64,000 nt of DNA from contig CM026560.1 of NCBI GenBank assembly GCA_015143295.1, positions 1,242,501 to 1,306,500 on the forward strand, written 5' to 3'. Shown here in pieces: positions 22,110 to 34,700 of the stretch; position 1 is the stretch's first letter; every line of letters begins with the position of its first letter. This DNA comes from Tetracentron sinense (taxonomy: Eukaryota; Streptophyta; Magnoliopsida; Trochodendrales; Trochodendraceae). Position numbers and translations under genes: made by a program. Below the pieces are notes generated by a model. That model had not been told where the DNA came from. It worked only from the letters and a program-made list of their open reading frames with translations, and did no database searches.

Positions 22110-22285
22110 TTACGCATGCACGTTTTACCCAAGAGAATGTGCATGTGTCCCTTTGACTTCCTTTAATTGTGTTTAAGATTTTCTCTAACATTGGTTTTTA
22201 GTTTTAAAAAATTTCAACTTTTAGGTTAGTGACCACAGTTAAAGGGATTAAAAGGGACACGTGATGAGCCTCCCAAAATTAGAAA
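22110..22285. mobile_element. CACGTG-family MITE copy
   Basis: Left arm GTGCATGTGTCCCTTTGACT, CCTTTAATTGTGTTTAAG; right arm GACCACAGTTAAAGGGATT, AAAAGGGACACGTGATG. Short core with TTTTTAGTTTTAAAAAAT. Confidence 0.6.
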
Positions 22286-22429
22286 AGTATATTTAATTTC
22301 ATTTATATAGTGGCTATCCCTAAGGAGAAGGTTTTTCTTTTTCTTGTGTACTGGCCTTTATTGGATTGCAACCGTGATTCATCAGCGTCAACTCAACTTG
22401 TGCTACGCGTGTGAGGTTGAGTAATTCTT

Positions 22430-22660
22430 TTATGAGCAATAGTCCCGTTGTCAGAGGAGGAGGGGACTATTCCTACTCGCTCTAATAATAGCAGACCTTT
22501 CAACTCCCATTAACTCGAGTTAGTTTTTTTTAACCATTTAGTTAATTTTTTTATATTATTTTTCTAACAACTACTGGTAGATAAGTGAACACTAAGGATC
22601 GATAAACCTTAACCACAGTTAAATAGGTTTAAAAGGGCAACACATGGCAAGAAAATGGGA
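22430..22660. mobile_element. CACGTG-family MITE with terminal AATAGTCC palindrome
   Basis: An inverted GCAATAGTCCCG ... GGGGACTATT at 22436-22473 precedes a decayed foldback (CTCCCATTAACTCGAGTTAG ... CCTTAACCACAGTTAAATAG, AAAAGGGCAACACATGGC). The same combination recurs at 30151-30345. Confidence 0.5.
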
Positions 22661-22838
22661 GCCGAGATGCCCCTCCTCATGTTACCTACCGAGAAGGTAA
22701 TTATTTCCCATCTTTCTATTACGTACCTAACACTATTTTGGTGTAGATTCCAAAATCTCCGTGGCCCATTTACCTGTTTTTTTAATAGAAAGTTTTATGA
22801 GGTTAAAGTACTTTTCTGTGGTATGCCGTATGTCTCGT

Positions 22839-23125
22839 TTTAAGTACTCCCATTATGCCTCTCTTTTTTGAAAGGTGTGTGGTTATGGGTTCGGTTGAGA
22901 TTTGGTGTGTACGTGTCTTTTAACCGATCACAAAAAAAGCCAAAGTACTCCCATGTGTGTATAGACCTTAGTCCCACATCACTTAACGATGATAGGTATG
23001 TCTCCTTAAGTACTCCCACCATGCCTCTCTGTTTTTCATAGGTGTGTGTTGTTGGGGCTTTGGTTGAGACTAGGTCGGTGTATGTGAGTTGTGTGTGTAT
23101 CTTAATCTATCATCGGAAAAAAAGT
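22839..23125 (+). mobile_element. Tandem short retroposons with USE-like box
   Basis: Two related units: about 22839-22945 (5' truncated) and 22968-23125, each with AAGTACTCCCA, TGCCTCTCT-TTTT, AGGTGTGTGGTT-like words and a following A run. The second begins with GTCCCACATCA, one base from the plant USE, and has a degraded TATA-like CTTAAGTA 23 bases later. Same family as 13087-13245. Confidence 0.45.
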
Positions 23126-23649
23126 ACCTTTTTTTTTTTTTTTCATAAACATTCAGTGCATGGCGAAAATTATAATATCTTAACACCAATATTTGTGTTA
23201 GGCAGCTAATAGCTGTGTTCTCAACAATGATGGCATCTCATATTCTGGATGTTTCTACACAGGAAGCTGGAATGTTCAAGTGGTTTCTATATGTTTGAAT
23301 AGTTTCACATCGAATATTTAAGAAAACTTACTTTTTCTGTATATAAATAGGAGAGTATTGAAACTTGTTATCTATCTCCCATATCTCTTGTGACTCTACT
23401 ATGCTCAAATCAAACATGTGAGCGCCGTGTTTACTTGTAGTATGAATTTCAGTTTGTGGGATGAAGCCCTATTAAGTGATGTCCATGTTTTAAATAAGAA
23501 AATAGATCAAATCCCCTATAAAATATTAATGGGTAGAGCACTAAGTTTACTATCGTAAAGTGTGGGGTGCAGGGCATTAGGAAGGTTGCAAGATCTTAAA
23601 AGGCCTAAACTTAGACTTAGATCTATGGAATATATTTTCATATGATATG
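23126..23649. other. Intergenic, no gene seen
   Basis: T-rich run near 23128-23143, then unremarkable AT-rich DNA. GAAACTTGTTATCTATCTCC and TATATAAATAGGAGAG (23340-23355) look like part of an LTR promoter, but no LTR boundaries could be set. Confidence 0.35.
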
Positions 23650-24520
23650 GACAAAATAGCATAACTTTAAGGATCTCTTAGTAATAGAAATAGCAAAATG
23701 ATTATAAATATTCAATTATTGAATCTAGAGATACCCTTTTTTTATGAATCATCTTTTCTGTCTAAGACTAATAATGAACTAATTAATAAAGAATTAATAG
23801 GATCATCATCTCGTAGTAATATTCAAAATAAAATAATTGAAAAACCAATTATAAGATCCTCATCTAATTAAATTATTCAAGAAACTAAGCAAGAACCTTT
23901 TTCCCGATGAAATAAATGAAAAAACTAATCATGAACTTAATAGAAGTAAAATGGCTAGAAAAAAACACAAATTTAGGAAAAGATTATCTTTATTTAGTAA
24001 AAGGTCATAGAGATGAATATTTTCAAGAATATTAATCTTATTTTCTTAACATTAAAAAAATGATTCATTAACTCCTGAAGAAGCCAGATACAGCTTTTTG
24101 GAAAGAGGCAATTAATGATAAAATGGACTCTTTAGTTTGCAATTAGACATGGAAAATTGTAAATCTTCGACTTGGTTCTAAATCCACAGGCTCTAAATTA
24201 ATATTTAAGAAGAAATTAAGGGCCAATGTTTCGATTAAAAAGTTTAAAGTAAGATTAGTAGCTAAGGGTTTTAGCCGAAATGAGTAGACTTTTTTAATAC
24301 TTTTGCTCTAGTTGTCCATCTTACTGCCATTGAACTATTAATTGCATTAGCATCATCTGATAAATTAATAATTTATTATATAGTTGTAACAGAAACATCC
24401 TTTTAGATGGTAATTTAGATGAATAAATTTACATAGATCAATCTGAAGGATTTATTTTACCCAAAAATAAAAATAAAGTATGTAAACTAATTAAACCATT
24501 ACTTTTTGTTTGCATCCAAT
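23650..24520 (+). mobile_element. Ty1-copia reverse transcriptase relic
   Basis: From about 24080 the plus strand reads FWKEAINDKMDSL, TWKIVNLRLGSK, KFKVRLVAKGFSRNE and, shifted in frame, a segment equivalent to the NGDLDEEIYMDQPEGF region near 24405-24450. These are the N-terminal blocks of copia RT. At least five stops and several frameshifts are present. The preceding AT-rich 400 bases may be its integrase-RT linker. No LTRs were found for it. Confidence 0.75.
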
Positions 24521-25199
24521 AGTGGCTATCACAATATCCCAATAGGTAGTCATTCCCATCGTCTCATTTTTTTTCTTTTTCATGGAGGACACAAGTAAAT
24601 AAGAACATAACCAATGGTCAATTCAGATTTGGTCAACCGAAGAGGCCATAGAAGAATAACACAATTTTCTACGACATAAGAATATAGACCTTTAACCAGA
24701 GTCCTCTCAGAGTGCATGCATGTGCATAAATTATAAGGCATATCATGAATTACCGAACTCTAACTGTGATAAGTGAGATAGCCTAATTTTTAACACTCAA
24801 ATGACTTAAATAGATGCATTATCCTTAGAAGCTCAATCCTAGATTATGAAATTATTTGGACATATGATAGATCAATTATAGAACATAGAGAATGCAAATC
24901 ATGCATAATATGCTAAGAGAAATATAACAACACAAAAACTTTTTTTTTAATTTTTTTTTTCAAATTTTCTATTGTTTTTAGATTTTCTCAATTTTTCATT
25001 GTTTTTAGATTTTTCAATAACTCAAGCAAAAACAACTAATTGAGTAAAGAGAAAAAAAAATCTAACTAAAATAAAGGAAAAAAATATTTTTGTGTTTTTT
25101 GATGCAAGCAAGGTAAGTTCAAACTAACCTACAGCAATTAAAGACAATCCTACTAATATACATAACTAAGCATAGAACTAGGTACATATATAGCAATTA
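24521..25199. other. AT-rich, no gene seen
   Basis: Poly-T/A tracts around 24945-25100 and two nearly repeated TAGCAATTAAAG(A/C)ACAA words at 25132 and 25190. It may be the continuation of either flanking copia relic. Confidence 0.35.
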
Positions 25200-27196
25200 A
25201 AGCACAACCTAGGCTATGGCAAGAATGGGCTAGTCATAGCCCTGAAGGTCTTCCTTCCTCATCCACATGGTTTTAATAATTTGCTTGACCCTTTGGTCTT
25301 TAACCATTTCTAGAGAGGTTTATATGACTTGACCTTTTGCCTATGCCTCCAAATCCTCCTCATCCTAGACTTTCTGTTAGGATTCTTGAAGGCCTTATTG
25401 TGCGCCCTGTTACCTCTTGCATCACCCATGTATGTAGGAGTTTCCGAACCATGATTTTTTCAAGAGAGATGAGCTATCTTCATCATATCCCCACTCAAAG
25501 TCTTAGACATCTCTGCTAATTCATCAATCTAAATTTTGAGATTCCCATAATTATTGTTTGTTAGGTTCTTAAAACCTTGATGGGGCATTCTCCTCAGAGT
25601 AGGTCAATGAGGCCTAATATGATCCTTCACTCCACACAAGGATGACATATAGGAGTAAAACGAGTATAGGGGTCTTTTTTTTCCAATTGGATGTTGCTTT
25701 ACAACAATAAGCTTAGTGCCAGAGGTGGAGGGAATTTACTTTTCATTAGGATATTCAGGATCAATAACATCTCCATCCTCTTTCCCAATACTCAAAAATT
25801 CATTCAGCAGTTGGGCACAGTTGACACACTCCAGATCTTGATCAGTCTCCTTGATTTCAAGGCTTGAGTTTTGGTCAAGACAAACATGCAAATCAGTTTT
25901 AAGGAGCTTTACCTTGACATGGAAGGAAGCTTTCTCTTCTTCAAGCTGAGACACTAGAGCTTTTAACCAAAAAGCAACTAGGTTTGAGGCATCTTTTTCT
26001 TTTTCCATTGATTTGACACTTTTGGTCAAGGAAACTTCAGCATTTTTCAACTTAAGTCTTTCCTCATACAACTCTCTATTGGTTGCCTTAAGGTCTCCCT
26101 CAAATTCTGAGTCACTATGACTCACCTCACCATCTTCACCATCTATATGGTGTTGGTCACTCACTCTTGCAGTGAGAGAAGATTCTTTATTTCTAGTTAC
26201 AGACATAGTGAAGACCATATTATTCCTAGTCTTCTTACAAGAAGAATTATTTGATTCCTCATATTTGGATTCATTGTAATCCCTCGTCTTACTCTTTGAT
26301 TTCTTCGTATTTGAGCACTCAGACATTCACAATATCGAACGCTCTGAGATTTTCTGTTGGGCTTATCAAAGGATTTTCTTATTTTGTTCGTTTTAAGAAA
26401 TTTCTTCTAAGATATTTATGAAAAGCCCCAACTCTTCTTCATTCACCTCAAAATCATTGACTGATTCATCTACTAATTCCTTTCTAGATTTAAGGGCCAT
26501 TTGTATTGGTTTCTTTGATGGATGCAGATTTAATTCATAGGTCTGGATAGAACCTACCAACTCTTCAATTTTGAGAGCATCAATATTTTTACTCTCCTCA
26601 ATGGTGGTTACTTTCGGTTGAAATCTCTCAAGTAGAGATCTAAAAAAATTTCTAACTATTTTGGACTCAGATATTCTTTCCCATAGATTAAAACTAGAAT
26701 TGGCAATATCACAAAAGTTTCATTCTCATCAATTTTCAAACTTTTAAATTTAGATGTAAGGATTTGAAGTTTAGAGATCTTTACAGTTGTGGTCCCTTCA
26801 TGAGTGATTTCAAATATGTCTCATGCCTCCTTTGATGAATCACAATTACAAATAGACCAAAATTCTTCGGGTGTGACAACATTATAGATGACATTAAAAC
26901 CCTTTTTATTCTAACCACAACTATCAAAATCTGCGCTAGTCCCCTCGTTAATTGGGTTGGGGATGGTTAAGTTTTCTACGAACTTCGTAGGATGGGTCCA
27001 AGCATTTTCTACAGTGATCTAAACCCTCTCGTCTAGGGATCTGAGAAACGCTTTCATTCGGGCGTTTTCCAGTAAGCAAAATTACTGCCATCAAATAATG
27101 GTGGACGAACGATGGATCCGCCATCTCTCATTGAATACAGATTTAGGGATATATGAACAAGAGTATAGTAAAGTAGTTAACTTTATTAGTGAACCT
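25200..27196 (-). pseudogene. Sirevirus-like copia gag, degenerate
   Basis: Minus strand from about 27130: a FDGSNFAYWKTRMKAFL-like block typical of copia gag, then WITVENAW, a long acidic/coiled-coil region in the 196-codon open frame at 26326-25736 (ELYEERLKLKNAEVSLTK), and a broken zinc knuckle near 25640-25590 where a DHIRPH block is followed by a stop in place of the expected Cys. The gag tail MWMRKEDL lies near 25245. Multiple stops and frameshifts make it non-functional. Pol is missing. Confidence 0.8.
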
Positions 27197-27208
27197 GCTC
27201 TGATACCA
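27197..27208 (-). other. Primer binding site (initiator tRNA-Met)
   Basis: Minus-strand TGGTATCAGAGC, the standard plant PBS complementary to tRNA-iMet, separated by two bases from the proposed LTR inner edge at 27211. Confidence 0.85.
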
Positions 27209-27210
27209 AT

Positions 27211-29650
27211 TGAAACTACCCGTTTATGTATCAATCAAGAACTAGAGGGGGGTGAAAGGTATTCTTAGGGTCTGTCTTTAATTTAACAATTAAAATGAGG
27301 AAAAAGTAAACAAATAAACAAACCACAACACCAACATTTTTACATTGAAACCCTCTCTGGAAAAACCACGGGACCTAGTCCAGTTGAAAGAGATTTAACT
27401 AAGAGAAAAAACATTAAATACTTATAGACTCGGACTTTGTACCCAACCGGACTCGAAACAACGATCCTCGGTAATCAATCCTCAACATCTCAATAAGCAA
27501 ATACGCGCTCACAAACAACATGATGAACCAGCAATAGATTGTGTTCCTCTCATAACTCAGCACCACGATCTCTCGATCGATCTCAGCCTAGGCGGCTCCG
27601 GATTATTCCGACCACAATCACCACGATTCACTACAAGGACCAATCTCCTTTTGCAAAGGCTTTGGCATGTGCCAACCAATTTTATACTCACACAGGAGTT
27701 TGAGAGAGTTTAATTTAGTTTAAACAATGACCTAGAGTGAACTCATGAACAATAAGAATCAATAACTCAAGTCGAAGATATTTCGATGGAAACTTGCAAC
27801 TCTACTCTAGAACATGAGAGAGAGCTCAAAGGGATAAATCATCCAAAATGGGGGAACCCTAGAAGTGATTTAGGAGCCTCTCTACTCAGCCTCGAAAGCT
27901 CTAATTCACAGGGAATAATACATTAATATATAGTCAAACCAAAAGGGGGAAATAGAAGTTACTAAAACTCAAAATCTGCACTGGTGGTTCAAACGCCCCT
28001 TGGGTGGTTCAAACCCCCCATAACCCAAGTCTCTAGAATTTTTCCCTATACACTTTTTATTTGGTTGTTTGAACACCTGATGCGTGGTTCGAACCACCGA
28101 CATGGTTTTTGTCTAAAACTGTTTTTTAACAATCTTGACTTGTTTCTAACCACCAAGGGTATATCGAACATTGTCTAAGTCAATTCCTCATAGGGTAAAT
28201 GTCATCTAAGTAACTTACCATTCCTAGGCATGTTTGCAATACATGATTAACAACATTGTCTTCATCTTCACATGACTTTTTTTCGCTTGAACTTTCTTGG
28301 ACAGAGAGACCCTTAACAATGGTTTGTTTTACGGAATTAGTCAATCCAAAACTGCACTTTACAATCGCCCCCTTTGACAATTCCATGACAAAATAACACT
28401 GACGAACATGACAAAGACCATACTCTCCTAAACTGAAAACTGAATAACAAAAAGAGACTATGACTTTTACATGACTCAAGCGAAGAAACAACCTGCAAAA
28501 ATAAAACGCGAATGTTACATGACTTTTGACAAGTTTACAATTTGAACAAAAAACTTATTCTTGTCATGAAGATAAGGATTTGGCGTTGTCTGCTTCCTTA
28601 AAATCTGCACATGCTAAAACAACAACACCGGTGAAGCACAGAGAACATTCAAGTCTATAAGTCAAACAATAAGCACACTATGCACAAATCATCATCACAA
28701 TAAAGCAAGTGACGTGGGAGCACTATATCAAACTACCAAAGAGTGCTCTCCCCCTATGTGAGTAATGATATAAGAATACATTTCTCTCCCCCTATGTGAG
28801 TTGCCCGTATGCATGTGAGTTACTCTCCTCCTTTTTGGTACTAATAGCCAAGGACAATCCAGGAAATAAACATTCAGAGCAAAATAAGCCGTTAATCCTT
28901 AATCAGAAGATGTGAATGAAGTGAGCTGAGAATAGATAACCAATCAAATATCAGCCGGAACATGTATCATATATTCCTAACACCATCAAAGTCACAGGGT
29001 GTACCCACCAAGGTCAGAGTGGTCAAGCATCATCCGTCCAACACGGTGATGAATTCCTAACACCATCAAAGTCACAGGGTGCACCCACCAAGGTCAGCAT
29101 GGTCAAGCATCATCCATCCAGCACCATCACCAAACACTACATCATCCAGCCAGAGAGGGATAATTACTCCGCCTGTGAGCTAGCTATTACCAGGAGAGTC
29201 AAGCCAATGACTCAGCTAGAGAAATCCAAGACAGTGATTAAGCCGGAGTGCAATCCCTCATCCATCAAATAATCATTTAGCATCAAAGATAAGAATGTCC
29301 TGAAAATAAAGCATAGATCATAATGATGCATCAACAGGATTTAGCCAAAAGAAGCCATATGAAAGGGCATAAGGTATCCATAAACCTATCTATATACATA
29401 CTCAAAACTCAATGAAACATTCCTAAACAGTCTGGGACTCCCCTTGAGTTCATGAATGTCAATATCTTCCTCATAAATGCTTAAAGTGCATTTCCAAGCT
29501 ACAATTGTATACGCTATTGTATCTTATCTTATTGAAATGGATAACCATATCAAATATTCCTGAGAGATTCTTATCTTGTTGTAGCTTCATACAACTGTAT
29601 ACGCTATGTGTATCTTATCTTTCCTTTTGAATTCTTTAGACAAGTTGTAA
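27211..29650 (-). repeat. 5' LTR region of the Sirevirus-like element
   Basis: The inner edge (TGAAACTACC on +) adjoins the PBS. The region has features common in Sirevirus LTRs: AACTAGAGGGGGGTGAA near the inner edge, CTCCCCCTATGTGAG words at 28748 and 28787, palindromes around TTCGAA at 27980-28110, and an 80-bp tandem repeat at 28973-29124. I could not fix the outer boundary or a TSD; 29650 is approximate. Confidence 0.6.
28973..29124. repeat. 80-bp tandem repeat, two copies
   Basis: Units start ATTCCTAACACCATCAAAGT at 28973 and 29053, with ACCCACCAAGGTCAG and GGTCAAGCATCATCC(G/A)TCCA in both. A few substitutions separate them. Confidence 0.85.
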
Positions 29651-29668
29651 ACTTTCCAGACTCATTAA

Positions 29669-29814
29669 CCCTATGTTTGGTTGCCGGGAAAATACGTACA
29701 AACATAGAAAAGAAAAGAAAATTAGACAAAACATAACTAAAAATTGTATTAGAATTTCAAAATTTTCTTTTTTTTTCCATGATTTCACGTATTTTCTTAA
29801 CAACCAAACATAAC
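29669..29814. mobile_element. Small MITE (CCTATGTTTGGTTG ends)
   Basis: Inverted ends CCTATGTTTGGTTG...GAAAATACGT and ACGTATTTTC...CAACCAAACATA bound about 146 bp of AT-rich DNA. The design resembles Tourist/PIF-Harbinger MITEs, with possible TAA target, but the TSD is not clear. Confidence 0.65.
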
Positions 29815-29894
29815 ATAAGAGTTCAATATTCATGTAAATATAAAACCGAGAGAACCATAAGTGTGCTGGGAATTTTCATTACTGTTTTCTCAAT

Positions 29895-30025
29895 GTTTTC
29901 GCCTTTAACTGTGGTTAAGATTCACTAGTCCTTACTCCTTATAGTGAAGCATATACACTTGGTTTTTAGAAAAAGAAATTAACCACAAGCGTTAAAACTT
30001 TTTAACTAGGGTTCAAGGACAGTTC
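29895..30025. mobile_element. CACGTG-family MITE, decayed
   Basis: GCCTTTAACTGTGGTTAAGA on the left and a decayed ACCACAAGCGTTAAAAC arm on the right, around a TTTTTAGAAAA core. Directly followed by a separate copy at 30140-30400. Confidence 0.5.
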
Positions 30026-30139
30026 AAGGGGCTTTGTGAGAGCTAGGAGCGCTCTAAGTCTCCATAGCATAGCTCTTTTACTAGTTTACTTCTCAATAGG
30101 GAACCCCGGTTAGCTGCATCCCAAATGAATAGTGGGTTT

Positions 30140-30400
30140 TCACTTGTACCAATAGTCCTCTCCTCGGGCTGAGGAGGGGACTATTCCTCCTTAACCTCAC
30201 AAAAGTCCCTTTGAACAATGGTTAACAAATTTTAACCCCTTAGATTTTTTTTCTTTTTAAAAGCCAAAGATAGATGCTTTAATCCTAAGGGTTAGTGATC
30301 TTAACCATAATTAAAGGTAGTAAAAAATTAGACACCTGGCACAAAAAGGGTGGGGGCGAGAGGGTAACTCAGTTCCTCGGGCTGAGGAGCTAGCTGAATA
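30140..30400. mobile_element. CACGTG-family MITE with AATAGTCC palindrome
   Basis: Starts with a near-perfect inverted repeat at 30151-30186 (AATAGTCCTCTCCTC-GGGCT-GAGGAGGGGACTATT). It continues with AACAATGGTTAAC ... CTTAACCATAATTAAAG and a second short palindrome CCTCGGGCTGAGG at about 30376. Confidence 0.55.
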
Positions 30401-31560
30401 TTGAGTTATATAATCGATAAGAGTCCCAATATACTCTCATTTATACTCCTTAATCCTAACCATCTACGGCTAACCACCAAGGGTTTGGATTTAGCTTGAC
30501 TTATTAATTTTGTCTTTTCTAATGCCACATAAGTTCCAATCTTGATCCTTTAATAATTGAATTAAACTGTAATGGGAGTATACTTTGGGAGTACCAATAT
30601 ATTCCTTTCACTTATAGCATTACAGCTGATTGCTGAACAACTGGAAACTCTATTAGACTTTTGGGAGTGTAAACGGATGTATGCTTCTGTTGAAAGTAAT
30701 TTCTACTTCCAAACAGAAGCATACTTCCAAATCATTCCGACAAAAAAAAAAAAAAAAATTTCCAAAAATACCCAGAAACTTTGAGGTGCGAGTTGAATTT
30801 GAACAACCCCCAATGTACAAGTCTGCAATGCAATGTCATCAACCAAAAAACTCTTAACACCATTATCTGGATAATTACAAGTGCCTGATCAATCCACCAT
30901 AGGAAATTTGAAATTAAGTTCAAGACTAAAGTTCTTAAACTCTTTCCCTTCTTTTTTCAATAGAATGGCATCAACGTCTCCATTTGTTTGGATGGAAAAT
31001 AAGGGTAGGAAAGAAAATTTTCCACCGCAATGCTCGATTTCCCATGATTTTAATGAAAAGTTTCCATATATATTAAAGAAAATAAATGTGATTTTGAGAA
31101 AAATTCTGACAAAAAAATCCGTTTTATGGAGTACCAAACATGTGGAAAGTGATTTTCTTCCTGAAAATATCTCCGACAATTCTTTTTTTTGATAACATTC
31201 CACCCACCTATTTTCCGTCTAAATAAAAAGAGCCTGAAAGATAAGTAAAGTCAAGTGTTCTCAATGTCAAATACAATTATGTTCACTAAAGACGTGAACA
31301 GTTCTCAAAATATTATTTTACCAGTTGCCAACCCATAGCACCCATTGCATATAACAAATCCAATGAAAAGAAGCAAACATGTCTCAATAGATTGTTCACG
31401 GAAAATTTCATGTAAAACATACATCCTAAAAGAAAACAAGAGCATAATTCTGAGTAGGAACAATATGCCTTCATTCACTGCTCAAATTGTCAAACATATG
31501 AAATGGGTTCTTTACACATTTGCGTTGCCATATCCTGTTTCTTAGCATCTAATTCTGACA
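30401..31560. other. Downstream flank of the MYB gene; foldback at 30675-30727
   Basis: Contains a 17-bp inverted repeat (GGATGTATGCTTCTGTT / AACAGAAGCATACTTCC, one mismatch) with a 19-base loop. The open frames on both strands at 30881-31203 are mutual shadows without a domain. Probable 3' UTR of the MYB gene begins near 31560-31774. Confidence 0.45.
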
Positions 31561-31774
31561 TTAATGGGGATGAACAATGTAAGAAACAAAAGAAGCTACT
31601 CTAATGGCTAATGTTGTCACCACTTCTTCAATATCTGCCTATACACATACATCGAATTCCTTCCCCTATGGCTTATTTCAACTTGATAAGAATAGACAAA
31701 ACTGAGAAGAACAACCCAATAAGAGACATCTAGTCTTCTTTCTTTTGTACAATGGGAGGGTTCAACAGCCACTA

Positions 31775-34700
31775 TTACCTATGAGCAGATGTATGAAGCA
31801 TAGGAAATGTCATTGGAGTCATGTTCATAGGGGATCCGGGAACTACGACTCTTGGAACTGGAGCTCTGACGCCATATGCCATGTGTGCCGGAGAAGGAAT
31901 ATTCACGGGTGTGCCGACCGCTGAAATGAGTGGTCCTCCAATTGGTTGGCCTATAGTGGTACCACCATACACGCCAACTCCTGACGCACCAATTGGTGGC
32001 TGTAGTTGTGGTTTGGTCAGTTTACCAGAAGAGGCTCCTGCAGTGCCCTCATTTGTTTGACCAGTAATAGGCCCTTGAGGTGTAGCTATGTCTCCATTGC
32101 CCACACTAGTGATATCATGGATGCTTGATCGTCTCCTCTCTTTATTCATCGAGTTCAAGCGAATGAAGTACTTTTGTGCGTGACTAGCTACTTGTGTGGG
32201 CGTTCTCGATACCACAAAGTTTCGAGATATACTCCTCCAATCGCCTTTACCATATTTATCCAATCCGAGAAGGAATAACCTGTTTCATAGAAAATCTCTG
32301 AAATTGAGGAATAAAAACAGAGAATCTTACAAGAACTTCAATCTTACTTTTCATGGATTGGACTACAAGAGTGGTAAATTCTCTACTGCTAAAATGTTAA
32401 TTCTAAAGACAGTGAGTAACTAAAATACAAGCACAAATAATGCAGCGCGTCTAAGTAAAATACAAACACAAATAATCTAGAGTACGGATTAGTTTTTCGT
32501 CCTCCAATCTTGTACGTATCTTTCTTAAGATAATAAACATGTTTTAGTCTGAAAAATGTGCTCATTCAATACATAATTTACAAGAGAAACTGATGCGGAC
32601 ATCAGAGCATCTAGTGTGCGAGTGTACAAGCAGAGGAGGAAGAGAGCCCCTACACATTCCTTGTGGATGGACGACATGTACATAGGGTTGATTCGAGCTT
32701 TTGATGGATGATTTGGAGCGTTAAATGCCTCATGTGCACATAAGATTCATCATGAAGACCCCACATAAGGAAGATGTGCACATGGCAAAAATTCAGCATG
32801 TCTCTTTATATTTGGAGTTTAATTTGGGCTTTTATAAGGCCCAAATTGGGCCTTATGTGTGGTACTAGTGAGTTATAATGTTAGTTTAAGTAATTGAAGG
32901 TACTTTAGTCTTATTACATGTTATTAGGTTTTTATTATGTTTTAATCTTGACAATCGATTAGTTTAATGACCTAGATTTCGTAGGAGGTTTTAAGAACCT
33001 TTATAAATAGTTGTAAAGACTCTTTATGAGACACATAATTTTTATGAATGAATATGAGAGCCTTTATAAATAGTTGTAAAGACTCTTTATAAGGCACATA
33101 ATTTTTATGAATGAACATGGGAGCTTTTTTTTGGCTTTTAGAATCTCCTATGATGGGAATGGTGTAATACCATGTTGTGATGCCAATCTTGGAGTGATTC
33201 CAAGGTAATCTATCTTCTCTATCTTTTTTCTCTTTTGTTTTCTTCTTTATTTTCTGTTTTATCTTGAAAACCCTAATAAACCAAAACCCTAGAACCCTTT
33301 ACCTTGCTGCTGCAGCAATTCCCCAGCCCCCCTTGACTTCCACAGCCTTCACCATCTTCCTTAGGGCTGCCGCACCACTTCCCCAGCCCTAACCCTTGCT
33401 GCTGTGCCTTCCTACAAGCATTCCCCTTCAGCCACAGGCAACCCCAGCTATTCCCTAGCAGTTGTAAGACACCCCAGCCCCTCCCCTGTACTGTCCAGGC
33501 CTTCTAACAGCCTCTGCAACCTGTCCCCAATCCTAACACTGTTCCATCCCAATTCCTCTTTCCCTAAACCTGTTCCAGCCCTACTCTTACACTGCCACAG
33601 CCCTATTCCCCTTCCTAAACATATACCAACCCTATTCCCCTTCCCCAATCCTGTTCCTTATTGCTGCCCAACTGTTCCCAGCCCTTCTAAGGCTGCCACA
33701 CCAATCCAATCCCTTTCCCCTGTTATCCCAAACCCTAATTCGCCTAAAAAAACAACCACCTTACATATACCATTTCTCTAATTGTTGATATTCTTGAAAG
33801 TTCTTGCTGCTGGTTTTTTTGTACTACCATTCAACCTTAATTGAAACCATAATTTTGAATGCATGTTTCAATGCCTAATCATTGTTGAGCCTAGACTAAT
33901 CTTCGAAATCCTCAAATTGAAAAAGAGAATTACATTGAGTATTGAACTAAAATCCCTAAGCTAGTGGAAGTTCCGACTTCCATTACGATCACCGTAATCA
34001 AATTGAAAGGTTCATTATTGCGGGATTGCTACTTAACCTAGGGCATTACTAATTCCCCTTTTGACTTTCTTTATTGTAATTGTAGAATTTAGATGGTTTA
34101 TGAATTTTATTATTGCTGCAATTAAGAAATCTGATCTTGCAAACACATCATCTAGGTTAGTTTGCATGGTCCTGCATTAGAAACGCATCTCTTGTCACAA
34201 GCATAAGTGTATCTTGTGTGGAAAAACATGACTTGTAGTCTAAGTTACTAAAATGTTTTAAGATCCATGTCAAACAACTTCAATTTCATGTAAATGCGGA
34301 ATCTTTGCCGCATCCACCTTTGTGTGCCACATAGCTTCCAGTGATATCCATTAAAGGCTATATATGACCAGACAATGCAACAAAATAAAAAAATAATAAA
34401 AAATGGTTGTTAACATCAAGAATCTTGAAACTAGATGCTCACAAACAAAGGAAAGCTAACCTCAACACCTTAAAGAGGAGGTTAGCATTGCCCCACATTT
34501 TGTGACCTAATATATTGCTTAGTTTCACTCAGATACGGGGCAATATTCTCTTAAAAATTATAAATCTGATAAGGAGAAACCATTGGAAAGAGGACAGCAA
34601 AGAGGATATTGCAGAAAAGAGGAAATCAATCTCTCTTTCACGCCAGCCAAAGGAAGGAGATTAAATGCAAATTTAAACAGTCTGCTTTCGCTCTAAGAGT

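Noticed and set aside
25736..26326. A host coiled-coil protein gene
   Set aside because: Its position between a copia gag N-terminus and a broken zinc knuckle, next to a tRNA-Met PBS, identifies it as retrotransposon gag.
30675..30727. miRNA precursor
   Set aside because: The loop and arms look like a small foldback element, and no mature miRNA could be recognised.
30881..31203. Overlapping 103- and 104-codon frames on both strands
   Set aside because: Mutual shadows in AT-rich DNA with no domain on either strand.
33520..33740. Telomere-like CCCTAA words
   Set aside because: Irregularly spaced CCCTA/CCCCAGCC, not tandem CCCTAAA.
33404..33781. Pro/Ser-rich 125-codon open frame
   Set aside because: A by-product of C-rich low-complexity DNA in an LTR-like leader; no start context, splice sites or family.
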